DNA from: Lachnospiraceae bacterium
GTDB taxonomy: Bacteria > Bacillota > Clostridia > Lachnospirales > Lachnospiraceae
Assembly (NCBI GenBank): GCA_003447895.1
Contig: DLYC01000064.1
Location: forward strand, 6,650 to 11,799
Reading direction: 5' to 3'
DNA: 5,150 bases
Of this stretch, positions 1 to 5,150 are shown piece by piece (the stretch's first letter is position 1; every line of letters starts with the position of its first letter). Made by a program: the position numbers and the translations under genes. The notes under the pieces are model-generated. The model was given only the letters and a program-made list of their open reading frames with translations, did no database searches and was not told the DNA's origin.

Positions 1-1
1 G

Positions 2-1033
2 TGGATGAGCCGCCATTTCAAGGACAGGGACAGCATCATCCTGAGCGTGCACCCGCACAACGACAGAGGATGCGGCGTGGCCGCGACTGAGCTCGCCCTT
101 CTGGCCGGCGCGCAGCGCGTGGAGGGAACCCTTCTCGGAAACGGCGAGAGAACGGGAAATGTCGATGTTTTGACAGTCGCGTACAACATGTTCTCCCAGG
201 GCATCGACCCTGAGCTCAACCTCGAGGACATAGGCGAGATCGTCGAGGTCTGCGAGCGCTGCACCAAGATGGGCGTCGACGAGCGCCATCCCTATGCCGG
301 AAAGCTCGTCTTCACGGCCTTCTCGGGCTCCCATCAGGACGCGATCAACAAGGGCGTCGCAGCCATGAAGAACCGGAAGTCCAAGATCTGGGAGGTCCCT
401 TACCTTCCCATCGATCCCGCGGATATCGGCAGGATCTACGAGCCCATCGTCCGCATCAATTCCCAGTCCGGAAAGGGCGGCGTAGCCTTCGTCATGAGCA
501 CTTACTACGGCTTCAAGCTTCCCAAGGGAATGCACAGGGAGTTCGCGGATGTCATCCAGACCATGTCCGAGAAGCAGGGAGAGGTCCCGCCCGAGCAGAT
601 CATGGACGCTTTCCGCAAGGAATATCTCTACAAGAACGAGCCCCTGCACTTCAGAAAGCTGCAGGTCACCGATATGAGCAGCGACAGCAAGACGGACTTC
701 GACACCAAAGTCAGGGTCGTCTTCACGGACCATGGCGAGATGGAGCAGTTCGAGGCGGTCGGAAACGGCCCTCTGGACGCTGTCCAGCGCGGCTTCCAGC
801 TCAAATTCGGCTTCAACATCCGCATTCTGGATTATGAAGAGCACGCGCTCAAATCCGGATCCGACTCCCAGGCGGCCGCCTACATCCACCTCATGGACGG
901 CGACAGCGGGCGGATCACGTACGGCGTAGGCGTAAGCTCCAACATCACGAGAGCTTCGGTGCGCGCTATTTTCTCCGCAGTCAACAGACTGGGCCTTGGC
1001 GAGAAGAGGCAGGGAATCTCAGACAGCTTCTGA
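2..1033 (+). CDS. leuA: 2-isopropylmalate synthase, type 2 (LeuA), C-terminal part
   Basis: This enzyme condenses acetyl-CoA with 2-oxoisovalerate to 2-isopropylmalate, the first committed step of leucine biosynthesis in the cytoplasm. The frame is open to the window edge, so the start lies upstream. About 343 codons are present against roughly 550-600 residues for the family, so over a third of the N-terminal catalytic barrel is missing from view. Counting the first visible Met (position 5) as residue 1, HPHNDRG at 16-22 supplies the two metal-binding histidines and GNVD at 51-54 the metal-contacting asparagine. SGSH (His109) and VPY (Tyr132) match the catalytic His379 and Tyr410 of the Mycobacterium tuberculosis enzyme. 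NSQSGKGG at about 152-159 is typical of the long type 2 LeuA. From about residue 220 the LeuA C-terminal regulatory domain, which mediates leucine feedback in the family, runs to the stop and ends in a conserved-looking NITRASVRAIFSAVNRL stretch. The visible frame is intact. The family call is secure; feedback sensitivity is inferred. Confidence 0.95.
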   Translation, partial: WMSRHFKDRDSIILSVHPHNDRGCGVAATELALLAGAQRVEGTLLGNGERTGNVDVLTVAYNMFSQGIDPELNLEDIGEIVEVCERCTKMGVDERHPYAGKLVFTAFSGSHQDAINKGVAAMKNRKSKIWEVPYLPIDPADIGRIYEPIVRINSQSGKGGVAFVMSTYYGFKLPKGMHREFADVIQTMSEKQGEVPPEQIMDAFRKEYLYKNEPLHFRKLQVTDMSSDSKTDFDTKVRVVFTDHGEMEQFEAVGNGPLDAVQRGFQLKFGFNIRILDYEEHALKSGSDSQAAAYIHLMDGDSGRITYGVGVSSNITRASVRAIFSAVNRLGLGEKRQGISDSF

Positions 1034-1050
1034 GCGGAGGCCAAAATAGA

Positions 1051-1086
1051 GACTGACCGGCAATTTGACGGCGCAGTCAGGCTTTT
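1051..1086 (+). terminator. Weak hairpin plus short T tract after leuA (possible terminator)
   Basis: GACTG (1051-1055) pairs with CAGTC (1074-1078), and inside it CCG (1057-1059) can pair with CGG (1069-1071). Four bases later there is a run of four T (1083-1086). The stem is interrupted and the T tract is short and offset, so this may be only a weak or partial terminator separating leuA from proS. An alternative register pairs CTGAC (1053-1057) with GTCAG (1076-1080). No promoter for proS with recognisable -35 and -10 boxes is visible in this 109-bp gap, so proS may depend partly on read-through. Confidence 0.25.
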
Positions 1087-1142
1087 CGGCGGCCGCCGGG
1101 AAGAGAACTACAGAAAGATTATCAGAGAGGAGCTGACAACAG

Positions 1143-2582
1143 ATGGCAGATCAGAAAAAGCTTGTGGCAGAGATCACATCCATGGATGAGGATTTCACAC
1201 AATGGTATACGGACGTCGTGATCAAGGCGGGACTTATCGCCTATTCCAATATTAAGGGGTTCATGGTTTACAAGCCCGCGGGCTACGCAATCTGGGAGGC
1301 GATCCAGAAGCACCTGGACGCGCGCTTCAAGGCGGTAGGCGTTGAGAACGTCTATCTCCCCATGGTCATTCCGGAGCACCTTCTGAACAAGGAGAGCGAC
1401 CTGGTCCAGGGCTTCGCGCCCGAGGTGGCCTGGGTCACCCACGGCGGACAGGAGGAGCTGCAGGAGAGAATCTGCGTGCGCCCCACTTCCGAGACCCTGT
1501 TCAGCGATTTCTACAAGGATGAGATCCAGTCCTACCGCGACCTTCCCATGAACTACAACCAGTGGTGCAGCGTCGTCCGCTGGGAGAAGGAGACAAGGCC
1601 TTTCCTGCGCTCCAGAGAGTTCATGTGGCAGGAGGGACACACCGTCCACGCCACAGCGGAAGAGGCACAGGAGAGAACAGAGCTCATGCTCAACGTCTAC
1701 GCGGATTTCTGCGCGGAGGACCTCGCGATCCCCACGATCAAGGGTCAAAAAACCGAAAAGGAGAAATTCGCCGGCGCGATCGCGACCTACACGATCGAAG
1801 CCCTGATGCACGACGGAAGAGCCCTTCAGTCCGGCACCAGCCACAACTTCGGAAGCGACTTCGCGAAGGCCTACGGCATCCAGTTCACTGACAGGGACAA
1901 CAAGCTCAAATATGCTTACCAGACCTCCTGGGGCATGTCCACCAGAATCATCGGCGCGCTCATCATGGTACACGGCGACAACTCCGGTCTCGTGCTTCCT
2001 CCCAAGATCGCGCCCACACAGGTCATGGTCATTCCGATCCAGCAGAGGAAAGCCGGCGTTCTCGAGAAGGCCGAGGAAATCCGTGAGATGCTGGCACAGA
2101 GCGGCTTCCGCGTAAAAGTCGACGAGACCGACAAGAGCCCCGGCTTCAAATTCGCGGAGCAGGAGATGAGAGGAATTCCGCTTCGCGTCGAGATCGGACC
2201 CAGGGATATCGCAGAGGGCAAGTGCGTTGTCGTCCGTCGCGATACCCGCGAGAAGATCGGCTGCAATATCGCGGATCTGTCCGAGACAATTGCTAAGATC
2301 CTTCCCGCTATGCAGAAGGATATGTACGACAGAGCCAAGAAGCACCTCGACGAGCACACCTTCGAAGCCCCCGACAAGGAGACCTTCGAGAACCTGTTCG
2401 AAGAGACCAAGGGCTTTGTAAAGGCCATGTGGTGCGGCAGCAGGGAGTGCGAGGAGAAGATCAAGGAAGACTACTCCGTCACAAGCCGCTGCATCCCCTA
2501 CAAGCAGGAGAAACTCAGCGACGTCTGCGTCTGCTGCGGAAAGCCCGCGACCAAGATGGTCTACTGGGGCAGGGCTTATTGA
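1143..2582 (+). CDS. proS: Prolyl-tRNA synthetase, type 3 (archaeal/eukaryotic-like)
   Basis: Class II aminoacyl-tRNA synthetase that activates proline with ATP and charges tRNA-Pro in the cytoplasm. The 479-residue length is typical of the short ProRS found in archaea and many Clostridia. The class II motifs are visible: motif 1 around residues 45-75, CVRPTSET at 111-118 (proline pocket), motif 2 around 146-167 (RWEKETRPF, then FMWQEGHT), and motif 3 around 264-291 (GMSTRIIGALI, HGDNSGLVLPP). The roughly 180-residue editing insertion of the standard bacterial ProRS is absent. An anticodon-binding domain starts near residue 295 (VMVIPI). It is followed by the extra zinc domain with Cys431, Cys436, Cys462 and Cys464/465, and the protein ends in GRAY, the terminal tyrosine typical of this type. 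AGGAG at 1128-1132 lies 10 bases before the ATG, supporting this start. One oddity is Lys288 (PPKIAP) where motif 3 normally has Arg. The 109-bp gap after leuA leaves co-transcription open. Confidence 0.97.
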   Translation: MADQKKLVAEITSMDEDFTQWYTDVVIKAGLIAYSNIKGFMVYKPAGYAIWEAIQKHLDARFKAVGVENVYLPMVIPEHLLNKESDLVQGFAPEVAWVTHGGQEELQERICVRPTSETLFSDFYKDEIQSYRDLPMNYNQWCSVVRWEKETRPFLRSREFMWQEGHTVHATAEEAQERTELMLNVYADFCAEDLAIPTIKGQKTEKEKFAGAIATYTIEALMHDGRALQSGTSHNFGSDFAKAYGIQFTDRDNKLKYAYQTSWGMSTRIIGALIMVHGDNSGLVLPPKIAPTQVMVIPIQQRKAGVLEKAEEIREMLAQSGFRVKVDETDKSPGFKFAEQEMRGIPLRVEIGPRDIAEGKCVVVRRDTREKIGCNIADLSETIAKILPAMQKDMYDRAKKHLDEHTFEAPDKETFENLFEETKGFVKAMWCGSRECEEKIKEDYSVTSRCIPYKQEKLSDVCVCCGKPATKMVYWGRAY

Positions 2583-2639
2583 GGCCCCGCGGCGGAAGGC
2601 CGGAGGCGAAGATATTTTGGCGGGACAGCTCATTGATGC

Positions 2640-2662
2640 CCCGCAGCGGCCCGCTCTGCGGG
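2640..2662. repeat. GC-rich hairpin downstream of proS
   Basis: CCCGCAG (2640-2646) and CTGCGGG (2656-2662) form a perfect 7-bp stem around a 9-base loop. An alternative, mutually exclusive hairpin pairs AGCGG (2645-2649) with CCGCT (2651-2655). It starts 57 bases after the proS stop, where a terminator could sit, but no T run follows on either strand, so I do not call it an intrinsic terminator. It could be part of a processing or attenuation structure, or just GC-rich sequence. Confidence 0.4.
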
Positions 2663-2687
2663 CTGTGAACTATACTTGACAAGATTT

Positions 2688-2737
2688 ATTCAGCACCCCA
2701 CTCCCCTGTGCGCCGCATGCGGGACCGGGTGCTGAAT
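2688..2737. repeat. 11-bp perfect inverted repeat between proS and cca
   Basis: ATTCAGCACCC (2688-2698) is matched exactly by its reverse complement GGGTGCTGAAT (2727-2737). The 28-base loop contains a 10-bp perfect palindrome, CCGCATGCGG (2713-2722). The structure ends 24 bases before the cca start. It lacks a following T run on the + strand, so it does not look like a standard terminator. It could be an RNA hairpin in the cca leader, a protein-binding dyad or the scar of a small repeat element. A lone TTGACA at 2676-2681 just upstream has no -10 partner at normal spacing. Confidence 0.6.
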
Positions 2738-2761
2738 CGCTACAGAATGGTTTGACAGGAT

Positions 2762-4081
2762 ATGATTCAGATACCTGAACAGGCAAACTTCATATTGGAA
2801 AAACTGCAGGCGTCCGGGCATGAGGCCTATGTGGTCGGCGGCTGCGTGCGCGACGCGCTCCTGGGGAGGGAGCCCCACGACTGGGACATCACGACATCCG
2901 CGCTTCCACAGGAGGTCAAGGAGATTTTTGACAGGACTGTGGACACCGGGCTCAAGCACGGCACGGTCACCGTCATGATGGGCAGAGAGGGCTATGAAGT
3001 GACAACTTACCGCGTGGACGGCGTCTACGAGGACGGCCGCCACCCCAAAGAAGTGACTTTTACCCCCAATCTGCGCGAGGACCTGCAGAGAAGGGACTTC
3101 ACGATCAACGCGATGGCCTACTGCCCCTCGGAGGGCCTGGTCGACCTCTTCGGAGGCAGAGAGGACCTGGAAAACGGTGTGATCCGCGCGGTGGGCGACC
3201 CCATGCAGCGCTTTTCGGAGGACGCGCTCCGCATCATGCGCGCCGTGCGCTTCAGTGCCCAGCTGGGCTACGAAATCGAGCCCGCGACACTGGCCGCCGC
3301 TAAGACGCTGGCCCCCACGCTCCAAAAGATCAGCAGCGAGAGGCTCCGCGACGAACTCGAGAAGATCCTTCTGTCCGACAGGCCGGACTATCTCAGGAAG
3401 GCCTATGAGGCCGGCATCACCCGGCAGTTCCTGCCCGAATTCGACCGGTGCATGGAAACGCCCCAGGTTAACCCGCATCACTGCTACACAGTCGGTGAGC
3501 ACACCCTCAAGGGCATCACCCTCATCCGCTCTGACAAAATACTGCGCCTCACAATGCTTCTCCACGACATCGGAAAGCCTTCCTGCAGGACCACGGATGA
3601 CCGGGGAATCGATCACTTCTACGGCCACCAGGACGAGAGCGCGGAAATGGCCCTCAGCATCCTTCGAAGGCTCAAGTACGACAACGACACGATCCGCAAA
3701 GTGACCACCCTCGTCAGGTATCACGACCTCTCGGTTCGCCTCACAGCGCCCAAAGTGCGAAAGGCTGTCGTCAAGATCGGAGAAGACCTCTTCCCGCTCT
3801 TTCTGGAAGTCAAACAGGCCGATCTTTTGGCGCAGAGCGACTACATGCGGGACGACAAGCAGGACAAACTGGACCAGCTCCGGACGATCTATGCCGGGAT
3901 CGTCGCGCGAGGCGACTGCCTCAGCCTCAAAGATCTGGCAGTCAAGGGCGCGGATATCATCGCGGCCGGCGTCGCACCGGGCAAAAAGGTCGGCAGCATC
4001 CTGTCGCAGATGCTGGACGACGTGCTGGACGTTCCGGAGCACAATGACAAAGATTACCTGATGGGGCGCTACTGTAAGTAA
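2762..4081 (+). CDS. cca: CCA-adding tRNA nucleotidyltransferase with HD domain
   Basis: Adds or repairs the 3'-terminal CCA of tRNAs without a nucleic acid template. The N-terminal half is a class II nucleotidyltransferase of the poly(A) polymerase/CCA family: VVGGCVRD at 24-31, the metal-binding DWD (Asp40, Asp42), the RRDFTINAMAY segment at 110-120, and EDALR at 153-157, which in class II CCA enzymes reads the incoming CTP or ATP. The C-terminal half carries an HD phosphohydrolase-like domain: His247, His268-Asp269 in LLHDIGKP, and HFYGH at 285-289. E. coli Cca has such a domain, used there for phosphatase and phosphodiesterase activity. Length is 439 residues, near normal. A tga stop at 2753-2755 is in frame just upstream, so the start lies after it, and ATG 2762 gives a family-like N-terminus. 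AGGA (2757-2760) is only 1 base from this ATG, an unusually tight fit that suggests inefficient initiation. An A-adding-only or poly(A) polymerase role cannot be excluded from sequence alone. Confidence 0.94.
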   Translation: MIQIPEQANFILEKLQASGHEAYVVGGCVRDALLGREPHDWDITTSALPQEVKEIFDRTVDTGLKHGTVTVMMGREGYEVTTYRVDGVYEDGRHPKEVTFTPNLREDLQRRDFTINAMAYCPSEGLVDLFGGREDLENGVIRAVGDPMQRFSEDALRIMRAVRFSAQLGYEIEPATLAAAKTLAPTLQKISSERLRDELEKILLSDRPDYLRKAYEAGITRQFLPEFDRCMETPQVNPHHCYTVGEHTLKGITLIRSDKILRLTMLLHDIGKPSCRTTDDRGIDHFYGHQDESAEMALSILRRLKYDNDTIRKVTTLVRYHDLSVRLTAPKVRKAVVKIGEDLFPLFLEVKQADLLAQSDYMRDDKQDKLDQLRTIYAGIVARGDCLSLKDLAVKGADIIAAGVAPGKKVGSILSQMLDDVLDVPEHNDKDYLMGRYCK

Positions 4082-4195
4082 GAGAGTGGATGTGCGGGGC
4101 GGGCGTGTGCCGGTGCGGTGATGTGCCTGCTTGCGTTGCGGCGCAGTGGCGCGGTGGCACAGCGAGGTGCCTGCTTGCGCGGGCGTGCGGTTAAA
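4082..4195. repeat. GC-rich intergenic stretch with short direct repeats
   Basis: The sequence after the cca stop is strongly G-rich on the + strand and has no convincing gene. The 13-mer GTGCCTGCTTGCG occurs at 4123-4135 and again at 4167-4179, 44 bases apart. GCGGGCGTG occurs at 4099-4107 and 4179-4187. GGCAC (4156-4160) and GTGCC (4167-4171) can form a small hairpin. A GCGGC-N3-GTGGCG pattern at 4138-4151 recurs twice downstream of HU. There is no T-tailed hairpin, so no obvious intrinsic terminator for cca. The stretch looks like partly decayed repeats rather than a known element. Confidence 0.5.
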
Positions 4196-4240
4196 GCCGT
4201 AATCAAGGCAATCTTAAGGGAATTGTTAGTGGTTCCTATG

Positions 4241-4271
4241 TTGACAAATACGGTGAAACCTATTATATATT
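4241..4271 (+). promoter_or_regulatory. Sigma-A-type promoter of the HU gene
   Basis: A perfect -35 box TTGACA (4241-4246) is followed by an AT-rich -10 region. TATATA (4264-4269) lies at the ideal 17-base spacing, while TATATT (4266-4271) matches the TATAAT consensus better, 5 of 6, at 19 bases. Either would start transcription around 4276-4280, giving a leader of about 50 bases. A 6-bp dyad, CTATTA (4260-4265) and TAATAG (4272-4277), straddles the -10 region and could be an operator. The strength fits an abundant nucleoid protein. Confidence 0.8.
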
Positions 4272-4289
4272 TAATAGTATTTTCAAAGA

Positions 4290-4321
4290 AGGGAGTAAAA
4301 CTCTCTCATTCAATCAGGAGG
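4290..4321 (+). promoter_or_regulatory. HU leader: small hairpin and consensus ribosome binding site
   Basis: AGGGAGT (4290-4296) and ACTCTCT (4300-4306) can form a 7-bp stem, with one G-U pair and an AAA loop, 9 bases before the ribosome binding site AGGAGG (4316-4321). That site is 8 bases before ATG 4330 but only 2 bases before ATG 4324, so it favours 4330 as the start. The hairpin leaves the ribosome binding site free and, lying near the 5' end, might stabilise the mRNA; this role is inferred. Confidence 0.6.
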
Positions 4322-4329
4322 AAATGAAT

Positions 4330-4602
4330 ATGAATAAGACAGAAATGATCGCAGCAATTGCGAATAAAGCCGGCCTTACCAAGAAAGACGCAGAGAAGGC
4401 ACTCAAGGCTTTCACAGATACAGTTGCAGAAGAACTGGCTAAGGACGAGAAGGTTCAGATCGTTGGCTTTGGCACATTTGAAGTCAGCAAGAGAGCTGCC
4501 AGAACCGGCATCAACCCTCACACACGTCAGCCCCTTGAGATCAGCGCTTCCAAGGCTCCTAAGTTCAAGGCAGGCAAGGCTCTGAAGGACGCCATCAACT
4601 AA
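4330..4602 (+). CDS. hup: Histone-like DNA-binding protein HU
   Basis: HU is a small basic dimer that bends and compacts DNA non-specifically in the nucleoid and assists replication, recombination and repair. The 90-residue product has the family's usual length and layout: an N-terminal helical pair (MNKTEMIAAIANKAG, then KKDAEKALKAF), the GFGTFEV core at 46-52, a beta arm with Pro63 at the tip position that wedges into DNA (INP, residues 61-63), and the closing FKAGKALKDAIN. An in-frame ATG at 4324 would add two residues, but ribosome binding site spacing and the family N-terminus favour 4330. Codon choice (GCT, GCA, GTT, AAG) is less GC-rich than in leuA, proS and cca, as expected for a very highly expressed gene. 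It has its own promoter and terminator and is probably transcribed alone. Nothing in the sequence separates HU from IHF absolutely, but length and arm sequence fit HU. Confidence 0.97.
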   Translation: MNKTEMIAAIANKAGLTKKDAEKALKAFTDTVAEELAKDEKVQIVGFGTFEVSKRAARTGINPHTRQPLEISASKAPKFKAGKALKDAIN

Positions 4603-4605
4603 TTG

Positions 4606-4700
4606 ACTGAATTGGCTGCTGCGCGAATGAGCGGCATTGTGGCGGATCAAAGGACTGCGACGGCTTGCGGCAGATGAGCGGCATTGTGGCGGATCAGAAA
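4606..4700 (+). repeat. Imperfect 47/48-bp tandem duplication in the HU 3' region
   Basis: Two adjacent units, 4606-4653 and 4654-4700, each begin with ACTG and share an identical 23-bp core (4627-4649 and 4674-4696, beginning ATGAGCGGC and ending GCGGATCA). The left third of each unit is diverged but still alignable (GGCTGCTGC against GGCTTGCGGC), with a 1-bp length difference. It begins 3 bases after the HU stop and ends before the terminator, so it should be in the HU transcript. Function unknown. Confidence 0.85.
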
Positions 4701-4715
4701 TTATTCAGTGACAGA

Positions 4716-4748
4716 AAGCCCGGAGGACTGACTCCGGGCTTAAATTTT
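4716..4748 (+). terminator. Rho-independent terminator of the HU gene
   Basis: AAGCCCGGAG (4716-4725) and CTCCGGGCTT (4732-4741) form a perfect 10-bp GC-rich stem with the 6-base loop GACTGA, followed by AAATTTT ending at 4748. The T tract is interrupted by three A, but the stem is strong. The AAA before the stem gives a short TTT on the minus strand, so it may also act on transcripts from the right. Confidence 0.88.
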
Positions 4749-5150
4749 GGCAGGGCGTTTAGGTACAGTGTAGGCAACTGAAGGAAGAATTCCAAAATGA
4801 TGGAGTGATCGGAGGCTTTTTGAGGATGCTTTGCTGGCTGTTGGGTACAGACGTCTTTTTTCTTAGGTAAGTTCCACGAGGCTTTTCCGTGATTAGGTAT
4901 ATATTATTTTTTCTGTGCTAAATTCCTAAGAAAAATATGAATTCGACGCAAGAGACGGGATTGGCTTGGAGAAAAATAATAATCCTTCGAGTGTAGTGCC
5001 TAAACCTGCCATGAACCATAAAATTCCGGTGGAATTAATAACTAAAAATACTGTGCAGCACCTAATTTCTACATATTCCTGAAGAATGTTGGAGATTCTG
5101 CTTACAAGAAAAGTTACTATACCTAAACTCAACTTTTGAGTCACAGGGAC
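4749..5150. other. AT-rich region without a convincing gene
   Basis: No reading frame here has both a plausible ribosome binding site and recognisable protein features. By count, GC from 4861 to 5150 is about 36%, far below the neighbouring genes. A + strand frame open from 4930 to a stop at 5080-5082 (50 codons) includes the protein-like stretch PKPAMNHKIPVELITKN but lacks a good start. An overlapping minus-strand frame (5144 to 4926, GTG start, 72 residues, hydrophobic) has no visible ribosome binding site because the window ends. Small hairpins are AATTCC/GGAATT (5022-5036) and ACTCAA/TTGAGT (5127-5141). The region could be a long regulatory gap, a decayed gene or the edge of acquired DNA. 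Confidence 0.5.
4857..4935. repeat. 11-bp inverted repeat in the AT-rich tail
   Basis: TTTTTCTTAGG (4857-4867) is matched exactly by CCTAAGAAAAA (4925-4935), with 57 bases between. The spacing is too long for a simple terminator hairpin. Three TTAGGTA heptamers lie on the + strand of this tail (4759, 4863, 4893) and one on the minus strand (5120-5126); the left arm overlaps one of them. Confidence 0.5.

Noticed and set aside
1122..2633. Long minus-strand open frame (503 residues) opposite proS
   Set aside because: It is the antisense shadow of a clearly identified ProRS in GC-rich DNA. Its translation shows no recognisable family motifs.
2676..2681. TTGACA as a promoter -35 box for cca
   Set aside because: At 15-19 bases of spacing the downstream sequence is C-rich (CCCACTCCC) with no -10-like hexamer.
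2690..4042. Long minus-strand open frame (450 residues) opposite cca
   Set aside because: It is the antisense shadow of the CCA enzyme, whose motifs are all on the + strand; frames open on both strands are common at this GC content.
4118..4327. + strand 69-residue frame across the cca-HU gap
   Set aside because: It runs through the G-rich repeats and the HU promoter, has no ribosome binding site and no protein-like sequence.
4826..4870. Possible 14-residue leader peptide (MLCWLLGTDVFFLR) after GAGG
   Set aside because: No run of a regulatory codon, no attenuator hairpin behind it and no downstream gene in view to regulate.
4926..5144. Minus-strand frame of 72 hydrophobic residues with a GTG start
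   Set aside because: No ribosome binding site can be seen at the window edge, no family is recognised, and it overlaps an equally open + strand frame. Not strong enough to call a gene.

Overview
The window is an ordinary-looking chromosomal stretch with four genes, all on the + strand: the C-terminal part of leuA (2-isopropylmalate synthase, cut by the window start), proS (prolyl-tRNA synthetase of the short archaeal/eukaryotic-like type), cca (CCA-adding tRNA nucleotidyltransferase with an HD domain) and a gene for the histone-like DNA-binding protein HU. The gene types (long LeuA type 2, ProRS type 3, HD-containing CCA enzyme), the AGGAGG ribosome binding sites and the GC-rich coding sequence (about 60-70% GC in the cca lines I counted) suggest a high-GC member of the Clostridia, perhaps Lachnospiraceae-like. 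That placement is inference from the proteins, not proof.

Layout: leuA ends at 1033. A 109-bp gap with one weak hairpin leads to proS (1143-2582). A 179-bp gap holds two hairpin-forming inverted repeats, and then cca runs from 2762 to 4081. The cca-HU gap (about 250 bp) splits in two: a GC-rich, repeat-containing half (about 4082-4195) and an AT-rich half with a convincing promoter (-35 TTGACA at 4241), a small leader hairpin and a consensus ribosome binding site. HU (4330-4602) is followed by a 47/48-bp imperfect tandem duplication and then a clear rho-independent terminator (4716-4748). From 4749 to the end no convincing gene is visible. The last 290 bases fall to about 36% GC and contain an 11-bp inverted repeat and several copies of a TTAGGTA heptamer.

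How the genes relate: proS and cca both serve translation (charging tRNA-Pro; building or repairing the tRNA 3' CCA end). leuA belongs to leucine biosynthesis and HU to nucleoid structure. Co-orientation makes read-through from leuA into proS and cca possible, but the gaps are not tight enough to prove an operon. HU has its own promoter and terminator and is probably a separate, highly expressed unit.

I found no sign of a new defence, mobile or biosynthetic system. The most noteworthy items are the repeats flanking the HU gene, the compositional break and short repeated motifs in the tail, the dyad over the HU promoter, and a lysine where class II synthetases normally have the motif 3 arginine in ProRS.
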